The notes: generated from the sequence alone by a model not told the origin. A stretch of 64,000 bases of DNA from Hsuehochloa calcarea (GCA_036346395.1 CM070599.1:13197232-13261231); one strand, 5' to 3'. Positions 10,968 through 22,104 are shown, counted from the first letter of the stretch. A program made the numbers and translations.

Positions 10968-12464
10968 TTACAGGAAGACCTTTTCTGACTTGTCCACTGC
11001 CCAACTTTTGATCTCGTTCATCAGTTTAGTCTGCAACGCCAATGGCCCCTTTGGGAAGACGACACACAGCCTTTCAAGAACCAGCGCATTGCGATACAAC
11101 AGCTCGGCCAGCATCCTCTGTGCCTCGTTACCCTGGTAATGTACCATGTTGATCTCCCTTACTCGACACTGCAAGCACGGGATCGAAAAGTTCGACTCCT
11201 CATGGACTGTGAACGGATCGCACGTGGGATCATTCGCCCCATCACTGCCGTCATTTGGCTCAAAGTTCAGCGAGAAAACCTCGAGGTTTGGTGTCTGCTC
11301 TAAGATCCTTTGCACCGCATTGACAATGCTACAACACGGAAGGCAGCCTTGTAGCACAAGCCTCCTCAGACTCGAAAACGATTTGTTCTCTAAGCTTGAA
11401 CCCAGACGAGTTGATTGCAGATGCAGGTGCTTCGCCTCCAAAAATCGTTCGAGAAACTTTCTGAAGCCGACAAACTCCACCTTCTTGGAAAGCTTTTTGC
11501 TGCAGAAACTGATGGAGCACGACGAAATTCTCGGCGAGCCGTGCAGGGTCAGGAGCGGCCCCGCGGGCACATCGCCACTGTAGTCGAGAGTTTTCAAGTC
11601 AGACGCGTCGATGCGCACACTCACCACGCTGTGGCAACACCGGAGGGAGAATCTGCGGAGACGTTTGTCAACAACGGAGACTACCTTTACCCGGTTACAG
11701 GCTTCCAGCGTCAAGTCGGCGAGGCGGGGGCAGCTCGAGATCAAGCGCTGGATTGTTCCCTCAGACTCGCTGATGCCCGTCAGGCGCAACTCCTCGACGT
11801 GAGGCAGGTTGATGACCTCTGGCGGTTTCAGCCGACAGTAGCTGACTCGCAGCGTCCGAAGGGCGACGCAGGAGAAGAGCCTTCTTGGGAGGAGATATCT
11901 CCACCTATCGCACAGGACTGTCAGGACATCGTCGGAGTCGCTGTCTACATCTGATGGCGCTGTGTTAATCACATCTTCCATGTGGACATCGTAGACGCGT
12001 TTACAGATCCCGCCGAGTCGGAAGCACAGGTCAAGGTGGAGCTCCTGCCTGCTGTGCTGAAGCACGTAGGAGAGCCACTGGTCAACCATGACCCCGTCCC
12101 ACCAGTGGTAGCTGTCGAAGGCGAAGTGGAAGGTGCGCAGCGGCGTGTTGATGCCGCTGCATCGGCGGCGGCAGAGTAGCGCGGCACTGATATCGTCGAG
12201 GAAGTTCCCGCTACAGCTCCGCCTTTCCTCAGCTTCCATGTAGAAGGTGTACCAGTCGTTGGCCCTCTCGCCCTCTTCCTCCTCCAACGTGATGGTGTGG
12301 ACGTTGCCGAATATGTGGCGCCACCGTCTGGACAGCACGGCCGCACAGCCAGCCTCCTTGTTGGGGAGGAAAGAGAGGATGTGGCCGAGGAGGTCGTCAG
12401 GGAGGCCGCTTAGGCGGTCTTTGCCGCCGGCGAGCGGCGCCGGGTAGTTCTTGCGAGGAGCCAT
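10968..12464 (-). CDS. F-box/LRR/FBD-like protein
   Basis: An intronless 498-codon gene. F-box proteins bind SKP1 of SCF ubiquitin ligases through the F-box and recruit substrates through C-terminal repeats (family knowledge; the substrate here is unknown). The F-box is at about residues 16-60, with DRLSGLPDDLLGHILSFLP and the LSRRWRHIF signature. Leucine-rich repeats follow from about residue 195 to 410 (for example LRTLRVSYCRLKPP, VEELRLTGISES and CPRLADLTLEACNRV). The last 70 residues, with VREINMVHYQGN and AQRMLAELLYRNALVLERL, resemble the FBD region typical of this plant subfamily. The length is normal. The start ATG at 12464 is the first in frame and lies just downstream of a TATA box. 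It is divergent from, and paralogous to, the F-box gene at 12794. I see no frame damage. Confidence 0.9.
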   Translation of the reverse strand: MAPRKNYPAPLAGGKDRLSGLPDDLLGHILSFLPNKEAGCAAVLSRRWRHIFGNVHTITLEEEEGERANDWYTFYMEAEERRSCSGNFLDDISAALLCRRRCSGINTPLRTFHFAFDSYHWWDGVMVDQWLSYVLQHSRQELHLDLCFRLGGICKRVYDVHMEDVINTAPSDVDSDSDDVLTVLCDRWRYLLPRRLFSCVALRTLRVSYCRLKPPEVINLPHVEELRLTGISESEGTIQRLISSCPRLADLTLEACNRVKVVSVVDKRLRRFSLRCCHSVVSVRIDASDLKTLDYSGDVPAGPLLTLHGSPRISSCSISFCSKKLSKKVEFVGFRKFLERFLEAKHLHLQSTRLGSSLENKSFSSLRRLVLQGCLPCCSIVNAVQRILEQTPNLEVFSLNFEPNDGSDGANDPTCDPFTVHEESNFSIPCLQCRVREINMVHYQGNEAQRMLAELLYRNALVLERLCVVFPKGPLALQTKLMNEIKSWAVDKSEKVFL

Positions 12465-12793
12465 CGCTCGGCGCTTTGGAGTTTGGATCGTGATCTGGAT
12501 GCCAATTTTATATCGCTTCTCCAGGGGTTCGTGCGGACAACGGGAGACAGATGTGCACCCCTTATACGGAGCTGTTGATACGATCCGATTCTGTCATGGA
12601 CTCTCCGGAGGCGGTACTTACGTGGTGAGGCGGTGCGATCCGATTATGCAACAGCGATTTCCTAACAAGTATCGAAACGGAATCACTGAAGTTTCGGGCT
12701 TTCGTACGACCGACTATTCCTCATCAAAGGCGGCGGCGTGGGCACCATATGTACGCATCTGTCGCACCACCACACGGCACCGGAGCAACAAAG
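12465..12793. promoter_or_regulatory. Shared divergent promoter region of F-box pair
   Basis: The 329 bp between two head-to-head start codons must contain both promoters. Only the minus-strand gene has an obvious TATA box; the plus-strand side looks TATA-less. No transposon remnant is visible here, in contrast to most of the window. Confidence 0.55.
12506..12513 (-). promoter_or_regulatory. TATA box for minus-strand F-box gene
   Basis: The minus-strand sequence ATATAAAA lies 42-49 bp upstream of the ATG at 12464, implying a very short 5' UTR of about 10-20 nt. It is the best TATA match in the shared intergenic region. Confidence 0.5.
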
Positions 12794-14239
12794 ATGGCGG
12801 CGCACCGCGACCGCCTGAGCGCTCTCCCAGATGCCACCCTCACCCGTGTCCTCTCCCACCTGGCGACCGACGAGGCCGTGCGCACCAGCGCGCTCTCCCG
12901 CCGATGGCACCGCGTCTACGCCACCGTCCCTGTCGTCAATCTCGTCGACAGCAAGAAAGGTGATGAATACGCCCGCGACCCGAAGGTCTGCTTCGACCAA
13001 CAGGTGACCGGCGCACTGCTCTGCCGGGACCCGGAGACGCCGATCGGCACCTTCCACCTCAACGTGTTCAACCCCACGCTCGCCCTGCTCGACCAGTGGA
13101 TCATCACCGCGCTGTCGTCCGGCGCCGAGGAAATCGACGTCATGGTGAGATACTGGCACACCTCCCGCCGCAAGCTCTGCCCCTTCGGCCCCTCGGAGAG
13201 ATCCTCGGCGGACTTCAATGGACGTGACGCGTACTTCAGCACGCCGCGCCATCTGTTCAGCAGCAGCACACTGCGCCATCTGCGCCTCACGAGTTGGACA
13301 CTCGATTTGCCACAAGACGTGCCCCTCGGGTCGCTGGAGAGACTCTTCCTCAAGAGGATTATGGCCTCGGATGGGGCGTTGCAGCGGCTGATCTCGAGCT
13401 GCCCGCGCCTCACCGACCTGACGCTGGAGGAGTGCCCAAGCGCTAGGAAGATCTCGGTGACCAGCACTCACCTGCGGAGTTTCGCCATGGTCTGCTGCCA
13501 CCATGCCAGGCGCGTCGTGCTAGACACCCCGTGCCTACGGTCGCTGCACTACAAAGGTGGCCTTCCTGGCAAGTCGTTCATCGCACTTGCAGACTACACA
13601 CGAGTCGTGGCAGTGACTGTTGATATCTGCGAAGGCCTCGACAGCAAAAAACCAACGGAACTTGCTCCCGTCACAAATCTCATCAGCCAGTGTACCAACT
13701 TGACGTATCTTCACCTTTCCTTGCGGCCAGCAATGGCATACTTCAGCAAATTATTCACAAGTGTAGTACGCTGCCTCCCCCGTCTCAGGCAGCTGGAGCT
13801 ACAGGGATGCCTGACCACCGAGCACGCCATTCGGTCCGTGGCGGTCTTGCTTCAGAACACCCGGAACCTGGAAGTACTGTCGCTGTTTCCCCTGTGTCCT
13901 CAGCCTCCAAATAAGATTGATTACTTCTCCGATGTTGAATCCGATAGCGAACCGGGAAACGATGACGACGAGGGAGTTAACTATAGCTGCAATATACATG
14001 TTCCCAGAAGTTTGACTCGCATCATGTGCTTGAACCATAGGGTGAGAAGGATCAATCTTGTGAAGTACAAAGGGCGGCCCCTCGAAAGGATGCTTGCAAA
14101 ATTTCTGCTTTCTAAGGCAGCAGCTTTGGAGGAATTTTCAGTTACCTTAGCGGCTGGACGTTCTGGACATAAGGATGAGATGACAAGGGAGCTGAGATCC
14201 TGGCGATCGAATCAACGTACCAGAGTTACTTGTGCATAG
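12794..14239 (+). CDS. F-box/LRR/FBD-like protein
   Basis: An intronless gene of 481 codons from the ATG at 12794. An upstream in-frame ATG at 12749 would add 15 residues without family similarity, so I prefer 12794, which places the F-box at residues 5-50 (DRLSALPDATLTRVLSHLA, then LSRRWHRVYATV). LRR-type repeats include LRHLRLTSWTLDLP, LERLFLKRIMASD, CPRLTDLTLEECPSA and LPRLRQLELQGCL. The C-terminus has the FBD-like VRRINLVKYKG and LERMLAKFLLSKAAALEEF. The protein shares layout and several motifs (RLISSCPRL, LTLE.C) with the divergent neighbour, so the pair arose by inverted duplication. It presumably acts as an SCF substrate adaptor; the target is unknown. An acidic stretch (DVESDSEPGNDDDEG) precedes the FBD region. 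No frame damage is visible. Confidence 0.9.
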   Translation: MAAHRDRLSALPDATLTRVLSHLATDEAVRTSALSRRWHRVYATVPVVNLVDSKKGDEYARDPKVCFDQQVTGALLCRDPETPIGTFHLNVFNPTLALLDQWIITALSSGAEEIDVMVRYWHTSRRKLCPFGPSERSSADFNGRDAYFSTPRHLFSSSTLRHLRLTSWTLDLPQDVPLGSLERLFLKRIMASDGALQRLISSCPRLTDLTLEECPSARKISVTSTHLRSFAMVCCHHARRVVLDTPCLRSLHYKGGLPGKSFIALADYTRVVAVTVDICEGLDSKKPTELAPVTNLISQCTNLTYLHLSLRPAMAYFSKLFTSVVRCLPRLRQLELQGCLTTEHAIRSVAVLLQNTRNLEVLSLFPLCPQPPNKIDYFSDVESDSEPGNDDDEGVNYSCNIHVPRSLTRIMCLNHRVRRINLVKYKGRPLERMLAKFLLSKAAALEEFSVTLAAGRSGHKDEMTRELRSWRSNQRTRVTCA

Positions 14240-14704
14240 ACGACGGCAAATATTGCTTGCATTTGTAAAATCGGAATACTAATTATCATGTCATTGCCAT
14301 ATCATGTGATTTTTTATAATAATAACGGGTGCCAGATAATTGGCATTGTTAAATGCTTCTTTTTTTCATTGCTTTTGTTAATAATTACGTCATCTACTGG
14401 ATGTTCTGATATTCGCAAATCGTACAACATGTTATCATGTTGAGCAATTGAAGAAGTGAAGGAAAAACTAGTGCTAAAAAATGACGTGCTTGTTGCTAAC
14501 ATCTTGGGATTCTGCTTCGCAAGTAGTCAGATGTATGTTTTTTCTGCATATATAGAAGAATTTTACCTTTTCTACTAGCTTTAATATCACAAATTATACA
14601 GTGGTAATCTCAAAAGGTATGGGCTAATTTCTTTAAATATTCGTCTATTTCTTGATTATTTCTCAATAGAAGTATGGCTGACTTAATCACGATCCATCAT
14701 TCGT
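14240..14704. other. AT-rich 3' flank, no gene
   Basis: Sequence downstream of the F-box gene, T-rich, with no recognisable feature except likely 3' UTR and polyadenylation signals near 14310-14330. Confidence 0.5.
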
Positions 14705-15187
14705 GTGATTGAGGCAAGGTTCCAGTACACAATCAGCTATGCTAAGGTTTGGAGGGCAAAACAAAAGACAGCGGAATCAAGATTCGACACGTTCAAGGAT
14801 TCCTACCACAACCTCTACGGGCTACTACTCCGAGTCATACAAGATAGGAATCCCGGCACTCATGTCAACATTCAAGATGCCACACATCCGAAGTGGACCA
14901 ATAAGAGGGTACTGCAGCGAGCATTCTTCGCCTTTGGTCCATGCATCAATGCACTCGCACTGCCGTCCAATCTTGTGCGTAGATGGCACATTCCTGACTA
15001 CCAGATACTGACCGCAATAGCGACGAACGGCAATAATCAAGTTCTTCATGTGGCATTCGCTTTCGTTGAAAGCGAGAAAACAGACAGCTGGTTGTGGTTC
15101 CTTAAAAATATAAGGATTTCTGTTGTACAGGGCTGTCCAAATGTATGCATCATTCATGATCGGCATATCGGCCTACTGTTGCAATAA
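14705..15187 (+). pseudogene. MULE (Mutator-like) transposase fragment
   Basis: The fragment matches the central part of plant MULE transposases. Landmarks are QRNPGTxxx-like DRNPGTHVNIQD, VLQRAFFAFGPCINA, then ILTAIATNGNNQVLHVAFAFVESEKTDSWLWFL and NVCIIHDRHIGLL. The first catalytic-aspartate motif CVDGTFLT is present only in another frame (about 14966-15011), so two compensating frameshifts bracket it. The second aspartate lies in IIHDRH. The upstream zinc-finger part, the last catalytic Glu and the SWIM zinc finger are absent. No terminal inverted repeats were found. It is a dead remnant, neighbouring but apparently not related to the F-box genes. Confidence 0.85.
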
Positions 15188-16178
15188 TCCAGCTATAATA
15201 AGGAGATAACAAACCACTTGTGTCCACAATCGAGTCACCGATCTTACGAAATAAAACAGAGGAAAATGACAAAGAGTTCTTGGGAGAAGATGAGACTGCT
15301 CTTTATTGCTATGAACTGGATCCTTTACAGGGGTGCCCTTTGCAAGGCAATGGACTAATCCTAATTATACTAAGCATAGTGCTTGCTATGTTAATGCTTG
15401 AGATGAAACCCAATCGTCTCTTGATCTTCCGAATTGGCTTCGATCCCCCTTTCCGCCGTTCGCGCCATTCCTTAAATAGTTGACGAAGTGGCGGCAGTTA
15501 ATCCTGGTATAGACGCCTGTTGGGAGTGTCACGACTGGTCGGAGCGAGGCGACGATTGATGAAGTATCAACTGTTTGGCGGTTTAATATCTGTGAGACAC
15601 TAAACCGCATGGTGGTTTATCGCTAGTGTCTTAGGATCATGAAACGTCCATGGTATGGAGCCAATATGGCATGTGCTCTATTCATCACACAGTAAAGGAT
15701 ATACTTAAAGCCGAATCATATGCCAGTTCATTGCTTATACGAGTAATCATCTGGTCGGGGACTATGTACAGGAGCTCATCCAATCAGTGTACCGATAAGT
15801 AAGCTTAGAAACCCTAACAACCACAGAGATCGTTAGCTTCAGAGGTTACGACTCTTACTGCCTCGAGGGTCGTTAGCCTTAGGGTTTACGACTCTTACGA
15901 CCACAAGGGTCGTTAGTCTTAAGGTCTTTTATTTATGTATTTAAAGTAATACATAGAGATTTTAATCATTGTCAGCTAGCCCCCGAAATTTAAATGAATT
16001 GGGCGTGTGAATAATATTTTCTGATGAAGTCGTATCGGGTAGAACCTCATTTAATGTCGTGACATTCGAGGTGGTCTGTATTCATTTTAATGTTTGAGAA
16101 ACTACCTTAGAAACTTAAGAGTCTTTTTTGTCCGTTGGATTTTTGGGTAATTCCCTAGTACAGTTAGGGAATTGGGGC
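15188..16178. other. Non-coding leader of PF04195-type element
   Basis: No gene is seen. The segment includes a 40-bp tandem repeat and, at its right end, the promoter of the PF04195-type gene. It probably represents LTR or leader sequence of an unclassified retroelement. Confidence 0.4.
15828..15930. repeat. Three-copy tandem repeat, 40 bp
   Basis: Units start at 15828, 15868 and 15908 with GRTCGTTAGYCTT followed by TACGACTCTTACGACC-like sequence; the third unit is partial. The units lie about 250-350 bp upstream of the TATA box of the PF04195-type gene, so they may be an upstream enhancer repeat of that element (inference). Confidence 0.75.
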
Positions 16179-16185
16179 TATAAAA
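16179..16185 (+). promoter_or_regulatory. TATA box of PF04195-type gene
   Basis: TATAAAA in the context GGGGCTATAAAATTCCC, about 140 bp upstream of the ATG at 16322. Confidence 0.6.
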
Positions 16186-16321
16186 TTCCCTTGCTGTAAG
16201 GCTTTAGGGTTTTTACGCATCCTACTTTCCATTTTAATCTTCTAAGAGAAGGAACTCCTCCGTAGTCTTTTGCCTCCAACCTTCCACGACCCATTTTCTT
16301 TCTTTGAGCCAATACCTAACC

Positions 16322-18301
16322 ATGTCGGACTTGATTACCAACTGGTTGGTTTCTGTTCTGACTGGAAAGAAGCTTGAAATATTGGAGAAGATTGGAATAC
16401 TTCCAGATAAGAGTCTGATTTCTAGGAGATCAACGGCTGGAGAGTACTTTCCGAGCTATGAAGATGGGGAAATCTCTGTTTTTCTCGCATATATCGAATG
16501 TGGTTTCAGGAGATGGCTTCCTGTCCATTCATTCCTCCCCACAATCTTGGAGCATTATGGAATTGAATTGGTGAACCTTTCCCCAATGCGATTGGTAATC
16601 TTAGCGACTTCGTCTACCTTTGTGAAGCGTACTTGGGAATTCCCGCAGTCCTCGAGCTCTTTAAGTACTTCTATAGGATGGCGAAGTCGGGGAAGATGAC
16701 GGGGACACCTGGGGAATGCACCTTGCGCCTCCACGAAGGAAAAGCTAATGAATACATCCGTATGTACTCAAAATCTTCGTGGTCACCATGGAAGAACAGC
16801 TGGTTCTACATGACGGTTACGCAAAAGGATAGCCTGTACTATACTGGTAAGAAGGCGGTCGAAACCCCGAAATGGCGCTCCTCTGTAAAGAAGGAAGGAA
16901 AGTTGGGGAGATGGGTTGAAGCCATCCAACACCTTAGTATCAGGGGTTTAACTTCTTGGCACGCAGTAAGAGATTTCCTTATGCGCCGAATTAGCCCCTA
17001 GAAATCCGAGCACATTTAATGCTATGGTATATTGGTCATGACACCATGACCAAATATTCAAAGGATGGTAAGTCCTAAAAGATTCCGATTGGTTTATTTA
17101 TCTTGACTGATTACTTTTGTAACCCTAAATTCTCTCGTTCATTCTTGCGGCCCTTTCTCCTGACGAGGTTAGAACGTGGTAGAACGATGTGTGCCGGGGA
17201 GCCTGATGAGAAGGCTGATTTCCCCTGGATTTTGGCAATTGTTTATGCAACAGACAGAGCCGAGAGGCTTAAGGTAAAGATATCAACTATCTTTTCACCA
17301 TTTATGTGTTTTTCGATCGGTTTACCATAAATCCTCTTTGATGTGTAGTCGGTCGAATTGAAGATCAATGAGGCCACCGAGAGTTGTGAGCGGATTGATA
17401 TTCTAACTGCTCCTACGACCACTCCAGAAGGTGATCTACAGAGGTAGGTAACCAAATAGAAATGTATATTCTAGTTGAAGATTTTTTGTCATCTAACTAA
17501 CTTTGATTGTTAATTAGGTGGTTGTTGTGGAATTCCCAAGTGGTCACTTACGACCCGTTAGTTGCTACTGAAGCAACCGCTCTATATGTCGACGAGACCA
17601 CACAACCCGACCATATGGTTAGGGATCTTATTCTCGACTAGCTAGTCAAGGATATTGCTTCCGACCTCTTGTCGGTGGATGTGAGGGGACCAACCAACCC
17701 TACTGATTTGGAATCGGTGAAGCCGGTGGTAAAGAAAAGAAAAGCGAGCGTGTCAGATTTTGCTTCAGTGCGCTTCAAGTTCAAGACTAAGAAAATAAGG
17801 CATGTATACATGAAAAAGAAATCTATGTAAATAGTTACCTTTAGTGTTTCTAGAGTCTTGGGCTTCTTTCCTTATAGATCCTCTGGTTTCTGGTCGCTTC
17901 CGACCAGTGCATCCCTCAGGAGAGGTCCTCTGGGGAGAAAGAGGTTGAGCCAGCCCCCGAGCAAGTGACACAACCAATGCCAATTTCGGAACCCATGTTG
18001 GCTCCAACCCCACCTACGGAAGTGGTGGTATCTGAGGATTTCCAGCAGGTTCCGACCTCTAATGGAAAGTCTCCTCTTCTTGTTACTTTCCTTTCTCCAT
18101 TTCGAGTTTTCGACAATAAAGAATTTTGTCAATCAAAGATGAGTCTCGATTCTATTTTTGCCGAATATAATAACATGGCAATATAGGTAAGCTTCCACGA
18201 CCTCTTTAATAACCTTTTCCTTTAAACTTTGTCAAAAACTCAAAGAGTCTGCTATTTTTCTAGCATTTGGTGGACAATTTTGCCATGGTTGGAGGACTGA
18301 C
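16322..18301 (+). pseudogene. PF04195-type putative transposase gene, broken
   Basis: The protein starts MSDLITNWLV and continues with GEYFPSYEDGEISVF and LPVHSFLPTILEHYGIELVNL, the hallmark of the plant family annotated as putative gypsy-type transposase (PF04195), found in unclassified rice retroelements. The frame shifts near 16590 and resumes in another frame with GIPAVLELFKYFYRM, HEGKANEYIRMY and WSPWKNSWFYMT up to a stop near 17001. Downstream coding-like segments are separated by plausible GT-AG introns, for example AAGgtaaag to tgtagTCGG around 17276-17348, and GAGgtaggt to attagGTGG around 17442-17519. The C-terminal part is variable and acidic. The gene is cut at 18301 by a gypsy LTR. 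Its biochemical role is not established; it may be gag-like. Confidence 0.65.
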
Positions 18302-20105
18302 TGTAATACCTCGAAATTGAATCAGGAAACTAGAAAAGAATTCAGGAGAAGGAGCTAATCAAAAAATCAGAATTTCTAGTTGGGGGGGGGGTTCTGCGTT
18401 TTCCCAACAACCTGGGCTTTGGGCCGTAGCCCAAGAGGGGTGCCGGGCAAGGGGGGTGCCCTCCCCCCTAAACCATAGCCACCCCCCTCCCCTCCTCCCC
18501 ATAGAATCGTCCCTCCCCCTTTCCCTGCTACCGCCTCCCCTCCTCCCCTCTCCACCTTGGCCGACTCCTCCTCCTCCCCCTCCCTAGTCTTGCACCTCGT
18601 TGGGAGCTCGCCGGTCTCGCTCGTCTCCAAGGGTAACTCTCCGAATCCCATTGGATTGGTGTTTAAATTTCATGAGTAGGTGATGCCGGTAGCAGATCAG
18701 TTCAGGCAGTCTGTAGATATCGCATGAGTTGGGGTAGTTAACGGCATAATTTGACCAAGAGGTCTCCTAGGGAGTTGTAGACGATGTCGCTAGCTTTCCG
18801 TAGAGTTTTGGTTCAGGCCGTTTGGATGAGCGGGTTGCGAGATATGATTTTTGTAGTGCTTCTGTTCTGCAGTTCTGTCGTAATGCTGACAGGTATTAGT
18901 AATCTGTCATTAGAGATTAGTTAATAGATGAATTAGGGAATATCACCATAACAAATGGTGTATAAATTTTTATAAGCTTTCCAAAAAGCTAAAGACCATC
19001 AAATTTGGCCTTGTGTACTGAAAGTTACATTGGATTTAGTGTCGCTGTCTAGAAACCCTGACGATAATTACTTGTTCTGTTAATCAGTTTGGTAAGAGTA
19101 GAAGATGGCCGAAGCTGGAAAACTCGTCAACTATGTTTAGATAGGTAATTTTATAGGCTTTCAATAAGGACCAAAAACGCCTCCTTTGGACTTCTGGTCA
19201 AAAAGTTATGAATTTTCTATTACGACTATCTATCGAGGGGACAAATCAGTATTTAGGATTTTGGAGTTGGGGCTGCGCTAGAGGTCATAGCGAGTTTGTA
19301 TTTGCTTCTAGTTTTGTTTTTGTCCAGAATGGCTATCTTATAGTGCTTGTTAAATTAATCCAGGTGAGAGTTTGGTTCCAGGGGCCGCGCCCTCTTCGCA
19401 CCTTCCACCTTCGCACGGTTGAGGCAAGTGCATGGTAGACAGCGATCAAAGATTGATCACTGTGATTCTTTATCTTTGAATACCATTATTGTTGTGCTTT
19501 TATTTTTATTTAATTGCAAGTAATGGAATGGTATGAATATATCTTGTTGACGAATATGAGGAACATTTGGATATGATGAATATGATGAAATTTGATATTT
19601 TTGCATTCATAAGCATCTTTGCATATGACCGGGTGATCACGATTGATCACAACTCCACGGGAGTGGAGGAGGTCCCCGATCCTTGAGGAGGAGTGGGCTT
19701 GAGAGTGAATGTTGTCGCGAGCATTCACTCACGCTATACCGGTATACACGAAAGAAGTACATGTAGACATGTAGATTTGCATTGATATGAGATGAATGGA
19801 TGTGAAAACAAAGTGAAGAAGACAGCATGAGAATATTAATAGAAGTACATGTGATGATAATGAAGTTATGGAATTCACCTTTCGTTCAACAAAAATATCT
19901 TTCATTTATCCTTTTGACTCATAACGTATTCATATATTTCCTAACCCACGACTGCTTGTATAGTAAAAGATCTTTACTAAAGAAGCAGTAAGCCAACAAT
20001 AAGAGTAAAATTCACGGCCACTATTGATAGTATGTGCTGATTATATGAGAAAAACTGATCGTATTAATACTAGGAAATCAACTGTGGTCGAACAGTGTGT
20101 GACTT
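18302..20105 (+). mobile_element. Gypsy LTR fragment, family G
   Basis: It starts TGTAATACCTCGAAATTG, a typical gypsy LTR start. The segment at about 19410-19870 is homologous to 59797-60245 (shared GGCAAGTGCATGGTAG, TTGTTGTGCTTTTATTTT and a block around GAATGTTGTCGCGAGC) and to 61117-61170. It is C/G-rich with a run of nine G at about 18380. It inserted in the PF04195-type gene and is itself cut by element C's LTR at 20106. No coding gene is supported here. Confidence 0.65.
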
Positions 20106-22086
20106 TGTGGATATCATGGGGATATACTCCAGATCTTAGGATGATGTGATAATTGACAATGGCGTTAACGGTTTGTCGTTTCACATATTTTCGACAAAGT
20201 TTCAGAACTGTTAGGTGACTGGCGGTCTGACCGGCCATAACATGGCGGTCCGACCGGTCCCAAATCGGTCGGACCGACCATGAGCGGCGGTCGGACTGAC
20301 AGTGATCAAATGTGTCAAAATGAGCTGGGCCAGAAATAGAGGGTGTAGGCAAGAGAGGGGATTCTATTGCACTTGGTCCCATAATTTTGGAGCCTCCAGT
20401 CAAAAGTTCTATTGGTTTAAAGTTTCCGAGAGGTTTGGATTTTCGGGGTTGAAAATCGGCTAAGTCCTTTGGGCGGTCGGACCGCCTATAGTGGCGATTC
20501 GGCCGGCAAAGGTGGCGATTCGGCCGCCCACGAGGCTGATCGGACCGATTGTCACTTGAACGTCGGTCTTCGTGGCGGCATTATTCGGTTGTTAGGTCAA
20601 AGTCATGAGTTTCAGTGCATATGTGTTGCATGATGCATGTTTTGACTAACGTGGGTCAAGTTGTGAAGAACTTGTTCCCGGATTCGATTTGCTTATCTAT
20701 TGTTGTGCAGGTTGCTTGGTGGTCAACGACGGTCAACGGCGAGGATGATCGGGACTAGGCTTGAAGTGCTGAAGTCCAGAACGATCGACAATGCCGGGTG
20801 AGGTCAATGAACTCAAGTATGGTGCAGAATGGACAAAAAGGACCGAACGGACAGTTCGGTGCGACTGGTTTGATCAAGCGGCGCGGGAGTCGGTGCAAGT
20901 GCCATGGTGGTTTCAGTGGGAGCCGGATGGGAGAGACTTGCCGACATGGAGAGAGCCGTTGATCAACCTACACGCATGAAAGCAGCGAAGTGCTTGCGAG
21001 ATGGACTCGTTCTTCGGAGAAGGAACGAGAAGGGGTATTTTGGTAATCTTACCAAATAACACCTTGGTGACCTTTTGCCAACCCGCGGAGCAAGACGACG
21101 CAAAGAGAAGCGGTTTAGGTCAAGAGGTGTTGAAAATGACGCTTTAAAATGCGTGCGTGTGTGACCCGTTTGTGTTGGGCCTTAACGGGAACCCATTTAA
21201 GTTAAATCTTCCAGAAGGTCTAAGCCTCCACTATAAATAGAGGAGGGAGGTGGCTGCACTCCCTTCAACACTTTCATTATTGTTGAAACCCTAGTTTTGC
21301 TTAGGGAGAGGATTAGTGGAGGTTAGGGTTCTAGAGAGTTTTAATTTGATTTTGTGCTCTTAGATTGAGTTTTGTCCTCCATTGATGGAGTGGCTATAAA
21401 CCCAAACCCTATCGAATCAATCTAAGGAAAGTTTGCTCAAAGATGTGTCTCTTTGCCTTCCTTCTCTCTATTTGGTGATTTTGAGTCTTTCTTTGATTCG
21501 TGAGTCTTTGATTGATTTCTTCACGTGATCTAGCTTGCTTTGACATGTGGGAACACATCTAGGATCATCTTGATCATCAATCACCCACGAGCAAGTTTTT
21601 GGATCTAGTTTTCGTTTTGACTCGGTTTTGAACCATCCTCCTCTCAAACGGAAAAATGTCGTAATTTTTCTAAGGATCTTCATGATCTTCGATTGGAATA
21701 GGTTCCTGACATCCTAAAGAAGGTGTGTTCCAAGTTTCATCAAGTTTGGAGTTGTTGATCAAAAGTTACATCTATTTACAACTTTGTTTTTCGGGCTGTT
21801 TTTACTGTTCATCAGACTGGAGGTCAGACCGCCCAAGGTGACCGGTCCGACCGCCATTAACATAGAGTTCAGACCACCCAACAGTTAGAATTTTAGCCCG
21901 TGTTGTTTTTAGTTGTTTTGCTTCGGGGTTTAGATTGGATTCAATACTAGTCTTCCGTTGTACTAGTATATTGATCTTCATAGCTTCCATAGCTATTAGA
22001 GTGAAATTTGTATCGAATCTGATCTTGGTTGAAAAAGTGAGCGTGCTCCTATTCACCCCCCCTATAGTCACCTTTTCGGTCCAACA
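20106..22086 (+). repeat. Element C 5' LTR (B/C/H family)
   Basis: The 1981-bp LTR runs from TGTGGATATCATGGGG to CCTTTTCGGTCCAACA and is followed by a PBS. It is homologous to the B LTRs (1.8 kb) and to both solo LTRs in element A, but about 180 bp longer owing to extra sequence around 20940-21070. It has a TATA box at 21232-21239 and clusters of CGGTCSGACCG-like palindromes at 20220-20300, 20470-20570 and 21820-21890, several decayed by C-to-T changes. Confidence 0.9.
21232..21239 (+). promoter_or_regulatory. TATA box in element C LTR
   Basis: TATAAATA in the context CCTCCACTATAAATAGAGG. The same box is conserved in B (29895 and 34256) and, inverted, in the solo LTR near 36621. Confidence 0.7.
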
Positions 22087-22104
22087 AGTGGTATCAGAGC
22101 CCGG
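22087..22104 (+). promoter_or_regulatory. Element C primer-binding site
   Basis: AGTGGTATCAGAGCCCGG directly follows the LTR and matches initiator tRNA-Met complementarity. Confidence 0.85.

Noticed and set aside
12683..13504. 273-codon minus-strand frame opposite the second F-box gene
   Set aside because: It is the antisense shadow of a GC-rich coding region whose plus frame has clear F-box and LRR motifs.
18376..18651. 91-codon Gly/Glu-rich minus frame
   Set aside because: Opposite a C-rich LTR tract with a nine-G run; no family motif.
22087..22104. tRNA gene at TGGTATCAGAGC sequences (also 5592, 30816, 42187, 55872)
   Set aside because: Only the short complement of a tRNA 3' end is present next to LTR ends; these are primer-binding sites, not tRNA genes.
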